Under the pieces are notes generated by a model that worked only from the letters and a program-made list of their open reading frames with translations, ran no database searches and was not told where the DNA came from. 64,000 nucleotides of DNA from NCBI GenBank assembly GCA_013397845.1, contig VZTG01009266.1, forward strand, positions 124,001 to 188,000, given 5' to 3'. Positions 11,105-22,352 of this stretch are shown here, one piece after another. Each line of letters starts with the position of its first letter. The first letter of the stretch is position 1. The DNA comes from Melanocharis versteri (taxonomy: Eukaryota; Chordata; Aves; Passeriformes; Melanocharitidae). The translations under genes and the position numbers were made by a program.

Positions 11105-14100
11105 GAGAGTAGAAAACAAAGGAGAAGAACATGTTGAAAAGCCAGAAGGCTTCCTCCTCAGTGCTGCTTTTTCCCCTGTGTGAAATTGGTTATTTGAAAT
11201 GATAGTGTGCAGATGTCTTTTTTCCCCCTCTTAGGGGGAATAGGCACGACTGGTGAAGAAAGGGTGTTTTTTGTGAAAATTGCTGCTGGGTTTTAGTGGC
11301 GTCTCCCTTCTAAGGAGGTTTCTGTTGCCAACTTCTGTGATCAGGTCATCTCATTACAAAGCTATTTAAGGGAGTTTGTGGCAAAGGATTATACATTTCC
11401 AGAAGAAATGCCACACATGCAGATTAAGCATAAATCTGCTTTGGAAATAAGTTGTTTTGCTCTGTTAGCTGAGTAACTGCTGCCTTGCATTTCCAATGCT
11501 TTTTCCTTAGCTATTTGAAGAGTGACATCTTTTCATTGATGTTCAGCTCAAGAAACCGGGAGGCTCCGAATCAGTGGGATTGATTTGCCATTTAATTATT
11601 TGATAATTATTTGGTAGCCTTAGCCATGCTGCTGGGTGTCCATTTTCCTGAGTGTTGGGGGCTTTTAAAGCACTCTCAGATACATTCTAGTTTCAAATCA
11701 CTTGGCTTGGAGATACCACATTAAAAATACTGTTAATATACTGTAACTGGCTGCTCAAAGCAGTCCTGAACTGGAAAATGCTAACACCAGTAGCAGCCTT
11801 GGGAGCTTACTAAGTCCAGTCCATGATTTTGCATCAACAGAGCTCCTCTAAGTAGTTTCTGATGCTTCTTAAAATTTGCCTTATTCTTAGTGCCAGACAA
11901 GGAACACTGACAAATGCAGCGTGTGCTCACAATTAGACATTAATTCCCATCAGAGTTCATTCTTTTTGAGAACATCCTGGAGGTGCTTAGCAAAATGAGG
12001 CTTTTCTGAACTTCTGCAGAATCTTCTGGTGCTTTGAGTGAGTCCCAGCAAGGCCATCTGGATGGTCAGTCACCACCTGGGGAGCTGCACGTGTGGGATG
12101 TGGGTTCTGAGGGTGGCTGTGTGTGCTCTGCCAGCTCTGAAATGTGTCCTTATTAACTGCCCTCAACTTTGTGTTCAGAGTGATGAGTTTAAATGCAGGA
12201 AAAACACAGTGACAGCTTCTGGTTACCAGGGCTTCCACATGACTGAGCTGTTACAGAGGTCTCAAAACACCACAGTTGTGGGTGGGCGTTGTTGGCTTGC
12301 TGTTTTCTTACATTGCTCTTCAGAATTCGGGTTTTTTTTGCTCCTGTGAGCAGCAGCCCGAGTTCTGTAGCTCCCTGCAGTGCTGGGTTCTGGTCCCTGG
12401 TGCTCGATTTGTGGTGGTGGCAGGGCTGGGGAGGTGCTGCTGCTGGTGGCCTCTGCGGGGTGGATTTGTCCGTGGCACTCACGGGCTGCTTTTAAGCCTG
12501 GCAGAGAATTGGGTGGCTGTGGAGGCTGCAGCTGGAGATTAATTAGGTTGTATCACAGGTATATTGTTACTGGGGGACTCTGAGCTGGTGATTTATAGGC
12601 AGTTTCTTTTCTGGAAAGTGGATAACCCCGGTAGCCTGTGCAGCTCTGAGTTTGGCAGGGTCAGATTTACTGCATTTGCTTTGTTAATGTGGGGTTTTTT
12701 TTTGGCCTTGCCATTAGAGGCAGTCAGCAAATGTCAGCACATCACGGTGTGCTTGCACGCAGTGTATTGCTATATGGATATTGCTTTTCTTGTTTGAAAA
12801 CTTCCTTTGAATCAGTTAGTTCATGTGTGAATGTTTTTTGCCTTTCCCCTTTGGTTGTGCTCTGAGAGGAGCTGAGAAGTGTTTTCCTGAGTGTTCAATG
12901 CTTCTGGGCTGCTGGAGTCTTGTCCATGGTTAGAATGAGCAGTGGGAAATTCACTTGTAAAATGTCATTACTGCAACTAGGAGACAATGCAGAATGAACA
13001 TAACTGTCTTTCCTTCTTGGTGAGCAGGAGATTAGAATACATTTGGCATTATTTTCACACTGAGGCAGTTTCCTCACACAAAGCGAATGCAGGAACAGAT
13101 TGAACTGATGACCCGAAGTGCAGACATCTCATCTATGCAACAGGAAAAATATCATAATGATAATGTAAATATTTCTGCTGCTTTCCATAATAGACTGTCA
13201 TCCTGAGGCCAAAGATGAGTTTACATTCATCGTCTTGTAAAAGTCCTTTCAAATACTCTGGAAATATGTTGCAGATAATGAGAATTTCTTTCCGTGTGTG
13301 TGGATAGTAGGGGACATGATCACTGGTGTAGAGATACTAATGAGGGTTAAATTACAAGTGCTGCACACGAAGTCTTGGTTTTCATCAGTGTCTTCAAAAA
13401 GAAATGGCCATTTCCCGTCAGCAGTTTTCTGGCTGCAGCTCTCCTGGTTGTTTCATGGCAGCAGAACCCTGATTTACCTACAGGGATTTATTGCACAGTC
13501 AGAGTGCCCCGTGAGCTAAGGGTTTGGTGGGTAAAATGATGCGAGGCCAAATACTTCATTGTTTTAATTATCATTTGGTTTTCTTCTTGAAATCTGCAAT
13601 GTGTACAATGGGAAGCTTAAGTCAGGCTTCCTGGAGCTTTTCCCATGTGCTTCACAGGGGTAATAGGCCATGCCTGTTTAAAGTATTTCAGACACTTAAA
13701 GGTCTCCAAAATGAAAGCTGCTATTACTTTTAAATGCACTAGGTTTGCTTTTGAAATTCAGTCATAAATGATGCAGGATTTCATTTTGATTCCAGTCCCT
13801 GCAGTTGAGAGAGCCGTGGGATTGTAGCCTGGGGCGGGTGTGTGCCTGGCAGAGGGGTCAGGGCTGAGCTGAGCCGGGGGGATTTGATCTGGAGCCTGAC
13901 ACAGCTCCACGTCCCAAGTACAGACTGCGCTGTAAAACTTACAAGGGTAGAAAATATTCATGAAACAAAATTAAAATAACCCGTGCAAGTCATTAAATGT
14001 TACGGCGCTACGAGAATAGATTGGCAAGGGCGGTTTATTATCATCTTGCTCCCATGACTCAGGCAGGGATGTTGTACAAGGTGTGCTTTTGAACTGCTTT

Positions 14101-16760
14101 TATTTCTTCGCTCAGTGTAACACACTGAAAACAAAAGGTTATGGCACCATGTGTTATACAAAGTCCATGAGCTGATTTTTAATGGTTCCCTTATATAATA
14201 CTTTGGGACTTAGTGAGATTATTCAAATATACAGTAATTGCCACTGTCGAATAATGAGATTTTCTACAATGAAAATGCAAATGCTATTGAGAAAATTGAC
14301 TGAAGCATACTTGAAATTAAGTACCTGCCTTTTGCTTTGCTCTGTTAAACTCCCTGATGGGCCGTTGCTAAAGACATCTATGAAATGTTTTCTTCAGGAA
14401 ACAGCTGATATGAATTTACTCCATTTCTCTACTGATCTATGAAGGAATGTTAAGTTTAATGTTTTGAATGGTTTCCGTGCATGGTACAACATCAGTGCTC
14501 GGTGAACTGTGAGGGGAAAAATGCTGACAAGAAAAGCATCCGCTATGAAACCAAATATTATGCTTATACTGTTAGTTTCTTTTGTTGAGAGAATAACCTC
14601 GTATCCTACCACACAGTCGCAGGAACAGAAGTCCCTGTGAGTTCTGATAACCATCCCTGGGTCAGCCCTGCCTCGCTGTCCTGCCTGGGAGTGCACAGGG
14701 TTCACTGGACAGTCGGTGTCTGAGCCCCAAACTGATTTCTTTACAACAAGCATGTGCACAAAGTGACTGCATCTTCAAAAGCACTGCATGGAGTTTTTGC
14801 TTTCTTCGCCTTGAGTTTGTACCATCCTGCTCTACTTTTTCCCAATAATTGCTCAGTTAACCCCGTACCTTAGAATCCCTTACTGGGAGCAGAGCTGATG
14901 GTATATTGCGCTAGGTTTTTTACTAGGACTTTTTCTGCAGAAGTGGCAGCCTTTGCAGTGTCTTGGTGTTATCTGGCCCGAGAAGTCGCTGGTCTATAGG
15001 AGATATTTCACCTAAACTCCCTCCCTTCCTTTGCTCCAGAGGCCTCTCATTGCTCCTGCTGTACGAAGTGCTTGCCAAGGGCTGCAGTGGACATTGCCGT
15101 TGGGCTGGCTGCGATAAAAGCCCTAAACCTGTGTCCTTTGCTGGGTTTTTTCGGGAGGACACGATGGCACGTCGCTGTGTGAGCCAGGGCGCGGCTCGAG
15201 GAGTCTCAGTGAGGCTGTTTTGGTGCTTGCCACGAGATGGGAAACACACAGCTGTGGCCCAGAGTGCCCCTTCCCACCAGCCCTTCCTCTGGCAGGAGCA
15301 GGGCTGGGCTGGCACTGCTCAGGTGGGCTGCTCAGTTTTGACTCTCAAGGCAACCTTCGTGGAGTATTTTGATAAAGTGTAATTTACAGGCATCAGTAAT
15401 TACAGGCTCCAGAGGCACCGTGGCATTTTTTTTCCTGACACGACAGGAAACAAATTTCCCATAAGCCTGGGGAATGCAGCATGCCACTTGCCCCAGTTGG
15501 TGGTGAACTTCAAAGGAAAACGGTGTTTCTTTTTACTGGCCTCGGGTTTTGCACTATTTTATCTTCAAAACTGGCATTTCAGTTGCTTGAAGGGAATTAT
15601 TTTTCTTCGCTGCTTGTTACTCCTTTTTTCCCAAATGGCATTGCTGGTTTTTAAAAACGAGGACCACCTCACTCTCTTGCAGCTGGAGCTTATTCCAGCT
15701 CCTCTTTAATGAGGGAAACCCATTTCATTGTGTTTAAATAAGCACACGAACAAAGGACCAGTTGCTGGGTTGGCCTGTGGATAGCTGTGGCTTACAACAG
15801 GCCATGTGTCGGGTGGCAAACTTGGCAAAAATATCAGCTAGATTGTTTTTCACTTTGTAGTTAAGGTTTGTAAATAAATACAATTTTATGGAAAGTGTAA
15901 ATGATATGCCTTTAAAAGTTGAGGCTTATTTATTACCAGTCTGGTTTTTTCATATCTCTTAATTCACTTCAGAGAGTCCTGCCTTTCTAAAGAATTAAGT
16001 GGAAAGGGGAAAAGGATTTCCTTTTCCTTTAGGGGGCATTGAGCACACCATAAAATATGGAAAAGTCAGGACTTACCACTCTGGCTTGGCTCTATAGCCT
16101 TGCCCTGAAAATGAGGAAGGAATTCAGCTGGTAGAGACTTTCTAAGGCATTTTGTGTGTGTGCCCCGTGTTTGAATGCCAGAGTGAGCTGCTCTTGGGCT
16201 TTCAGCCTGGCCTCTCCCTTATGCAGGGTGACCTGAAGGCTTAACACAGTTAAAAACTGAGGGGGAGCAATTTCTATGTATGAAAATTTCTGATATTCGT
16301 AAAGAAACAGGCTCTAGCAGTTCCCAGTGAGTGTTCAGGAGCTAGAGGGCTGCTGGGGATGCTGCTGTGTTGAAGGGCCTGTGGCAACGCTTCTGTGTAA
16401 CTTTAAACTGCACTTTTAAAATTATGCAATGCTTAGATACCTCACTGAGGTTTTTTCTTAAGTAACTTTCCACAACTGACTTCATCTGCACAGGTTGGGG
16501 GGATTAGTTGCAGAAATAATCAGTGGCTTGTCTTAGACCAGCAGTCACTGCGTTTTTAGGAGGTTTTTTCCCCCACTAATGTGCCTGTTTTTTAAAGTTT
16601 TATTATTTGGTATTGTGGTAGCCAGCCCATTTGTTTCTTTCTCCTGTAGAAGGAGATTTTTCTGGTTTTCTCGCCAGAAATATAAGAATATATATACAAT
16701 ACAATATAAGAAAGAATGGAGCATATTAACCTCATCAGCATTTAACTGGCAGTGTTTTGA

Positions 16761-16820
16761 GTGGGAAGTTGAACCAAATGACCTCAGAGGTCCCCTACAA
16801 CCTGAAATATTCTGTGGTTA
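16761..16820 (+). mobile_element. CR1 LINE 3'-end fragment, plus orientation
   Basis: The stretch reads GTTGAACCAAATGACCTC, then AGAGGTCCCCTACAACCT, then ATTCTGTGGTT. This is the CR1 3'-tail pattern (GTTGGACTAGATGACCT, then AGGTCCCTTCCAACC, then ATTCTGTGATT) with many substitutions. CR1 is the dominant LINE family of birds and its copies are usually 5'-truncated, as here. Divergence makes the 5' limit uncertain. It lies in the same direction as SLIT3. Confidence 0.75.
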
Positions 16821-19800
16821 AATATGTTATTTACAGTATTTAATGCTAGGGCTTGGAAGCTTTTAGCTGGTTTAAGGTTTGGCAGGTTCTGTGGATGGGA
16901 TACCAGACTGTGGAGTTTTTCTTTTTTTCCCCTCCTATTCAGAATGGAAGATTAAATGTAGTAGACAGGATTTTTGTGGGTGCTGGAAGATCCTGTGCCT
17001 AAGAGGTGCAAGATTGTGCTCATCATCAGGATGTTAGAGTATGAGATGTTGGTTTCCAACTCCCACAACCCTGGAAAGTCATCAGGAGCCAGAGCTGATG
17101 AACTGCTGCTAAGGACAGTAAATTTGAGCTGTCTCCTACTCTAAATTGTGCTGTTTGAATCCACTTGCAGTGCTGGCTTTGGTGTCCTTTTCAGAGGTAG
17201 GATGTGCCCTGGTGTTCTTAAATTTAAATTTTTAAATTTATCATCTTGTATCTTATTGTGGGAGGAACTTACTTGCTTTATCCCTTTCTGGAACGTGTCT
17301 TTTGATTCTGCTTTGCTTAAGCCCAGCTTGTAAAACCAGAGTGGCTGATCTTGGAGGCTGTGCTGGGGCCATTGTGTAACACAGGCAAAGAGGTGCTGCC
17401 CAGATTCTGTTTGAAAATAGTATAAAAAAAGGAGTGTAGTAGAGATGGCTCCTGTTCTGGGGGATTTTCTTCCCAAAGTCCTGTTTAAAGGGCTTGGCAT
17501 GGGTGGAGGATCGAGGTGTTCCTGCAGGAGGAGGCATTTCAGGACTGGCCTGCTCTGTGTTCATATCCAGTGGTAAAATCTGAAATAAGGGCACACTGGG
17601 CTCAACCTCCCGTTATCTAAGAATGTAGCTTTTGAATTTAAATGTTATTAATTTAGTTTCAGGTTGCAGCTACATAAAAAGGTTTGTTCCCTTTCTGATC
17701 TTAATCTGATGATCTTGATTTAATTTTCGTATTTATTTCCAAACAGTCTCTAAGGTAATGTTACTACAATGTCAGCAATCTATTTAAATTACAGAAGAAT
17801 CCCAACTATTTAAAAAAGAAGTGGTTAAAAGGAAATGTTGTCTTAATGTCCAGTGGGCTATGCTGAATTTCAGGCATGTTTTAAGCTGCTACAGCACTGT
17901 GCCCGTGTCCCAAACGGGGTTGGTATGTGAAGATTCAAATAGGCCCAACCAGTCATTTCATGGTTTTGAAACCTGTGGTAAAGCTCCAGCTAAGGAAAAT
18001 ACAACACTATTTCTTGCATGATGACAGTGGTGATGCTTCCCTCTGATGCTGAAGGGAAGGACTTCTGAAAAGTGTCTTCAGGAAGGCTCTACTTGACTCA
18101 TTTAATTAAGTTACTGAACTACAAACTTTTACTTAAATATGTAAATCAAAAGGTTTTTTTCAAGTAGTGTTTTTTTTTTTCACAAAAAAAAAATTGTGAG
18201 TTTTTCTGGCAGCCGTCTCTATACAAAATATTAAAACAAAATTTCCAAACTCTAACATTTGTGTTATGCAGATTAATTAGTTTAGAGTTCTCGGCTAGTC
18301 GGCCAAAGAAATGATTTATGCTGTGGAGACTGGAGTGTCAGGGACAGGTAATATGTGAAGTAACTGTTAACTATGTGGATGAGACAAGTACTTCAATTTT
18401 AAAAAGGTTTATTTTTGAAGAAAAATGAGATATTTAAAATGTTTTTCTGTTGTAATTTTATTTTTGTAATAAAAGACAAATTCAGTTTGTGAGTTGATTA
18501 GAACCATATAATATTATTTAGTGGTTCCTCATTTTGTATTTTCACAGACTGAAGATAGACATCACCTCATAGCCCTGCATCTTAAATAATTCCAGATAGC
18601 ATAATTATCTTTAATTACTTAATAAATTATTCTTTACTTTGTTATTTAGAAGAGATTGCAAATAATTGAGTATACACTTTACACAGTAACTTCTCATGAA
18701 TCCATACATCCCCCTGGTTACCGTGTAGTGATGATGCTTATTGAAACTGGCACATTCAAGTATTGATTAACACTTCATAGGGTTATACATTTTATAATTC
18801 CTAAGAGAAAATGTGGAAATTACAGTTGATGTGCAGTGCTCTTGTTCCTTTGAATTACCCCAAGGCACCTGAGTATTTGACTGAAAGGATGGGTAATGTG
18901 CTTTTTTCTTATTGTCAACTTTCATCCCTTGCTGAAACACGTTTAGAGACATATTATGGGAATTATGGCTCTTTTTTGCAGAATTTTATGTAGGTGTGAA
19001 AAAATTGGTAGCATTTATTTCACTTGTAAAAAATACTAGAGGATAAAAGAGTGACCCGTGTATTGAGAAGAGGGGGCAGAACTGGAATCTGCCAGCCTGG
19101 CAGGGGATTTCGTGGCAGTTGTTTTATTCTGCTGGGGCAGTTTGGGTTTTTCCAGGCTGGGTCATGGAGCTGGGTGAGGATTTGAGGATTCCTGATCCAG
19201 GGGGTGCCTGCAGGGCCAGCATGGGTTATCCCTGGGATAACTGGGACAGGCCTGCCCATCTCCTGCAGCTCCACGGCGCTGGAAACTCTGCGAGCGCACA
19301 TTGCTCAACTGCCTGAAATCCAAACTGGCAGCCAAGGCCATCATTAGAAACCCCTGGGAAGAAATGCAGTCCTTTTCAACTTCTGCTGACTGCTGGAACA
19401 AACCCCGCCCAACCAAAAAAAACGAAAGTCAGACAATTTAAAAAATATATAAAAAAAATAAAGCGTTGTCTTATGTTGTTGCCTTTGCACAGCAGAGTTC
19501 ACGTTCTAAATATACCAAATCACAGACAGTCAGGAGAGCAGCTGGGGCTTAAATTCTGCATTACTGGTGGTTCTCACTGTGTCTCTTTGCACAGAACTCT
19601 CTCAGGTGTGTGTAGAGTCCCTCTCCTGGGAATCTGACATTGTTCTGCTCAGCATTTCAAACTGTGTTAGGGAATAACTTGGGGAAACAATAATCCTGCG
19701 TGGAAAAACATTTCTTCAGTAACTATAAGTTGAGTATGTGGACTGATTTTTAAAGTCATGTTGGAAAATATTAATGATTAGGTAAAAAGGCAAAAAATTA

Positions 19801-22130
19801 CCTGATAAGGGCAAGGAATTTTGGAATGGGGTGGGCAAGACTCGGTGTCCTGATTGGAATTTTCAGTTGTTGAATTAAGTGTATTATTTAAACAGCTTGG
19901 ATTCTAAAGGATTGGATGGCATTTCGAATTAAGTAACTTCGTGTGGGTTAGTTTACTGTTAGACAGCACTGGTGTTAAGAGCTGGTGATTTATTTTATTG
20001 GAGGTAGCCAAGCATCTTTGTGTGCTGGTTGTTTCACATATGCATACATTTTACTCACACTTTTTTCCATCCCTGCTCTTGCATATGTTGTGCTGATGCT
20101 GAGTTGCTCTTGGAAACCCTTTCTTAGTATGGACATTGGGACTGTTTTTCAAGAAAATGCAGTGCTTAATAAAAACAGCATGTAATGCAACAGCCCAAAT
20201 AATTACCAATGTGCACACTATTATATATTCCATAAAAGTGTTACACTAATGCTGCTCTTTGCCTTCAGCCTGTTGTGTCATTGGCATATTATATAAATAG
20301 CCAGCTTTTGAGATACTTGGGAATTTTTGAATGAAAGCTTTTGTACAATTAAAACTTGCTGGGTTTGGGTTTTAATGGGAATATTGGGAAAATCAGACAC
20401 TACTTGAATTGTCTGAAGTTATTACAGAATGAGTAAATTCTAAAAAAGACTGCATTGTGATCATTCCTGTTCCTGAAGTACTGATGTTTTTCCAGCAGTT
20501 GTAAATCAGTGCTTAAATAGTCTCTTGGTATAGAGACAGGACACAAAGGGTTTAGCTGTGCCTTGCCTTGAAAAGTCATGGAATTTTTTGGTTAAACACA
20601 ATGAACTTGAAATGGTGAAATCTGAGTGAGTGATCAAGGTAATTTTCGTTGCAATTTTCTTCAGCACTTATATTGCTCAATTTTTGTGGCATAATAGCAG
20701 GGCACAGATCAGAAATTGAGTTATGGTTCCTGACAAAATGGTTCTGATATTAATAGAAAGGAATAAAATAAATTGGAGCTGTTTTTATGCACCACTGCAG
20801 GGAACGTGTGATGGCGAGCCTGGAACAGCAGCCAGGCTGGAACAGAAACAGGCCTTGAGTTTATGAACTTGAGATAAATATTTAAAAATGCCATTTCAGC
20901 ATGTGCAGGATGTGTTTTTCACATTTAAGTTCGGTTTCCTTTTAAAGCGTGTGTCAGATAAGAGCACCTGCTGCTGCTGCTGGTGGCCAGAGCCTGTCCA
21001 GGGAATGGCTCCAGGGACTGGCAGAGAGGAGGCAGAAAATGGTTTCAGTATGGGCTTGGCTGGTGGAGTTGAGAGGGCAAGTTTTGGAGAATTCCAGCTA
21101 TGTCCTGGGAAATGGCCACAGCCAGACTTGTGATTAGCAGGAGAGAGCAAATCCTCTGGGTCGTTGCCAGGGTTCAGGAGGGCAAAACACTGCTGGGCTA
21201 TCAAATTGTTGCCATACTTTGTTTAAAGAAGAAAGGGAGGGGAAATATAAGTGGGGATAAAAAAAAAACCTAACAAAGAGGCAGATGACTTTTTTGGGTG
21301 TCAAATGTGGCATCATTTTAATGTTGCTGACATGTACATCCTGAGCAATGCATGAGGACAGAGAAGGGCTGGAACAAGTGCATTTAAATACCGAAGGTAT
21401 TGAGGAAATCTGAAAATGTAATAGCTACTGAGTTGCTTGGGGTTTTTTTCCTTTGGATTGGAAGAATCTTCTCATAAATTGCACTGATTCTTTTTCTTAT
21501 AAAATTTACCTACATTGAGCGTAGTTTTTATGTATTACTGATCACAAAATCACTTTAAGCTGATTTTTCTGTATCCTTAATGGAAAGATATCATGTGGCA
21601 TATTGAGGGAATATGAAAAAGTATTTTGCCTTTTTTTTTTTAACAAATAACAAAAGTATATTCCACAAGGACACTAATTAGAGCCCAAAGCAAAGCAGAC
21701 AACTGAAACTACTCTCAGTCCACTGAAATTCATTGGATTTTTCTGGTGTGAGGCAAGCTGCTGTAAATACCTGCCGTATTGGTCAGACCTGCTGAGTGTG
21801 GTTGGTGAGAGCACTCAAGGAGAAGTTTCCTGGTTCTGGGACATTGCAGCTTCCCAAGTCAAACCTCTTCATTCACTCACCTCGTGTGAGTAAACAGGTG
21901 TTTTGTTTTGCCCTTCTGTGGCTGCTTCCCCAACCACAGGGCCGCAGCTCTTGTGCCAGAGAGGGGAGTGAGGTTGTGCCACCTCTCCCTGAGACAGGTG
22001 CTGACTGACCACAAGCAAAACCATTCATTTTCCCCTCGGCCCATCCTCCCACCCTCCTGGCTCGCTGCAGGAGCAGGCTGCGGGGCTGGTTGTGCCAGCC
22101 CGGTTCAGGGGGAGCCCGCAGGGCCAGGCT

Positions 22131-22190
22131 GGGTCTCTCTGGGTCTCTCTGGGCCTCTCTGGGTCTCTCTGGGTCCCTCTGGGTCCCTGC
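22131..22190 (+). repeat. 10-bp tandem repeat, about six copies
   Basis: Six consecutive 10-mers start with GGGTCTCTCT. The variants GGGCCTCTCT, GGGTCCCTCT and GGGTCCCTGC are all aligned in register. It is a young-looking minisatellite in a GC-rich pocket. Overlapping open frames here (Gly-Leu-Ser-like repeats) are products of the array and not a protein gene. Confidence 0.92.
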
Positions 22191-22270
22191 CCTGGGTGGC
22201 AGTGGGTGTGAGGGTGCTCGCTGCAGAGCAGCCGCAGCGCTGCCAGGGCTCCGGCCTGCCGCGGCTCCTG

Positions 22271-22352
22271 CTCCCAGCAGCCTTCTGCTCCCAGCAGCCT
22301 TCTGCCCTCAGCAGCCTTCTGCCCTCAGCAGCCTCCTGCCCTCAGCAGCCTT
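22271..22352 (+). repeat. 17-bp tandem repeat, about 4.8 copies
   Basis: The units CTCCCAGCAGCCTTCTG (two copies), CCCTCAGCAGCCTTCTG, CCCTCAGCAGCCTCCTG and a partial fifth follow without gaps. The array lies 80 bp after the 10-bp array. The period is not a multiple of three, so all three forward frames are used in turn, which explains the repeated Ala-Ala-Phe-type chance peptides. Confidence 0.92.

Larger units (their letters stand above)
4533..16760 (+). other. First 12 kb of SLIT3 intron 4, no gene seen
   Basis: This is AT-leaning intronic DNA. It contains a short CA run near 6.78 kb, a CTG repeat near 7.84 kb and an imperfect ATT microsatellite near 11.06 kb. Two GC-rich, stop-poor pockets lie at about 9.74-10.48 kb and 12.35-12.54 kb. 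The pocket at 9746-10471 holds the longest open frame of the window on the minus strand (241 codons), but no domain, codon pattern or splice context supports it as a gene. A TGACTCA (AP-1/MAF-type) site sits at 14055-14061. Confidence 0.7.

Noticed and set aside
15431..15450. Inverted repeat TTTCCTG / CAGGAAA around a 6-base spacer
   Set aside because: Seven-base arms are expected many times in 64 kb, and no further structure or repeat context surrounds it.
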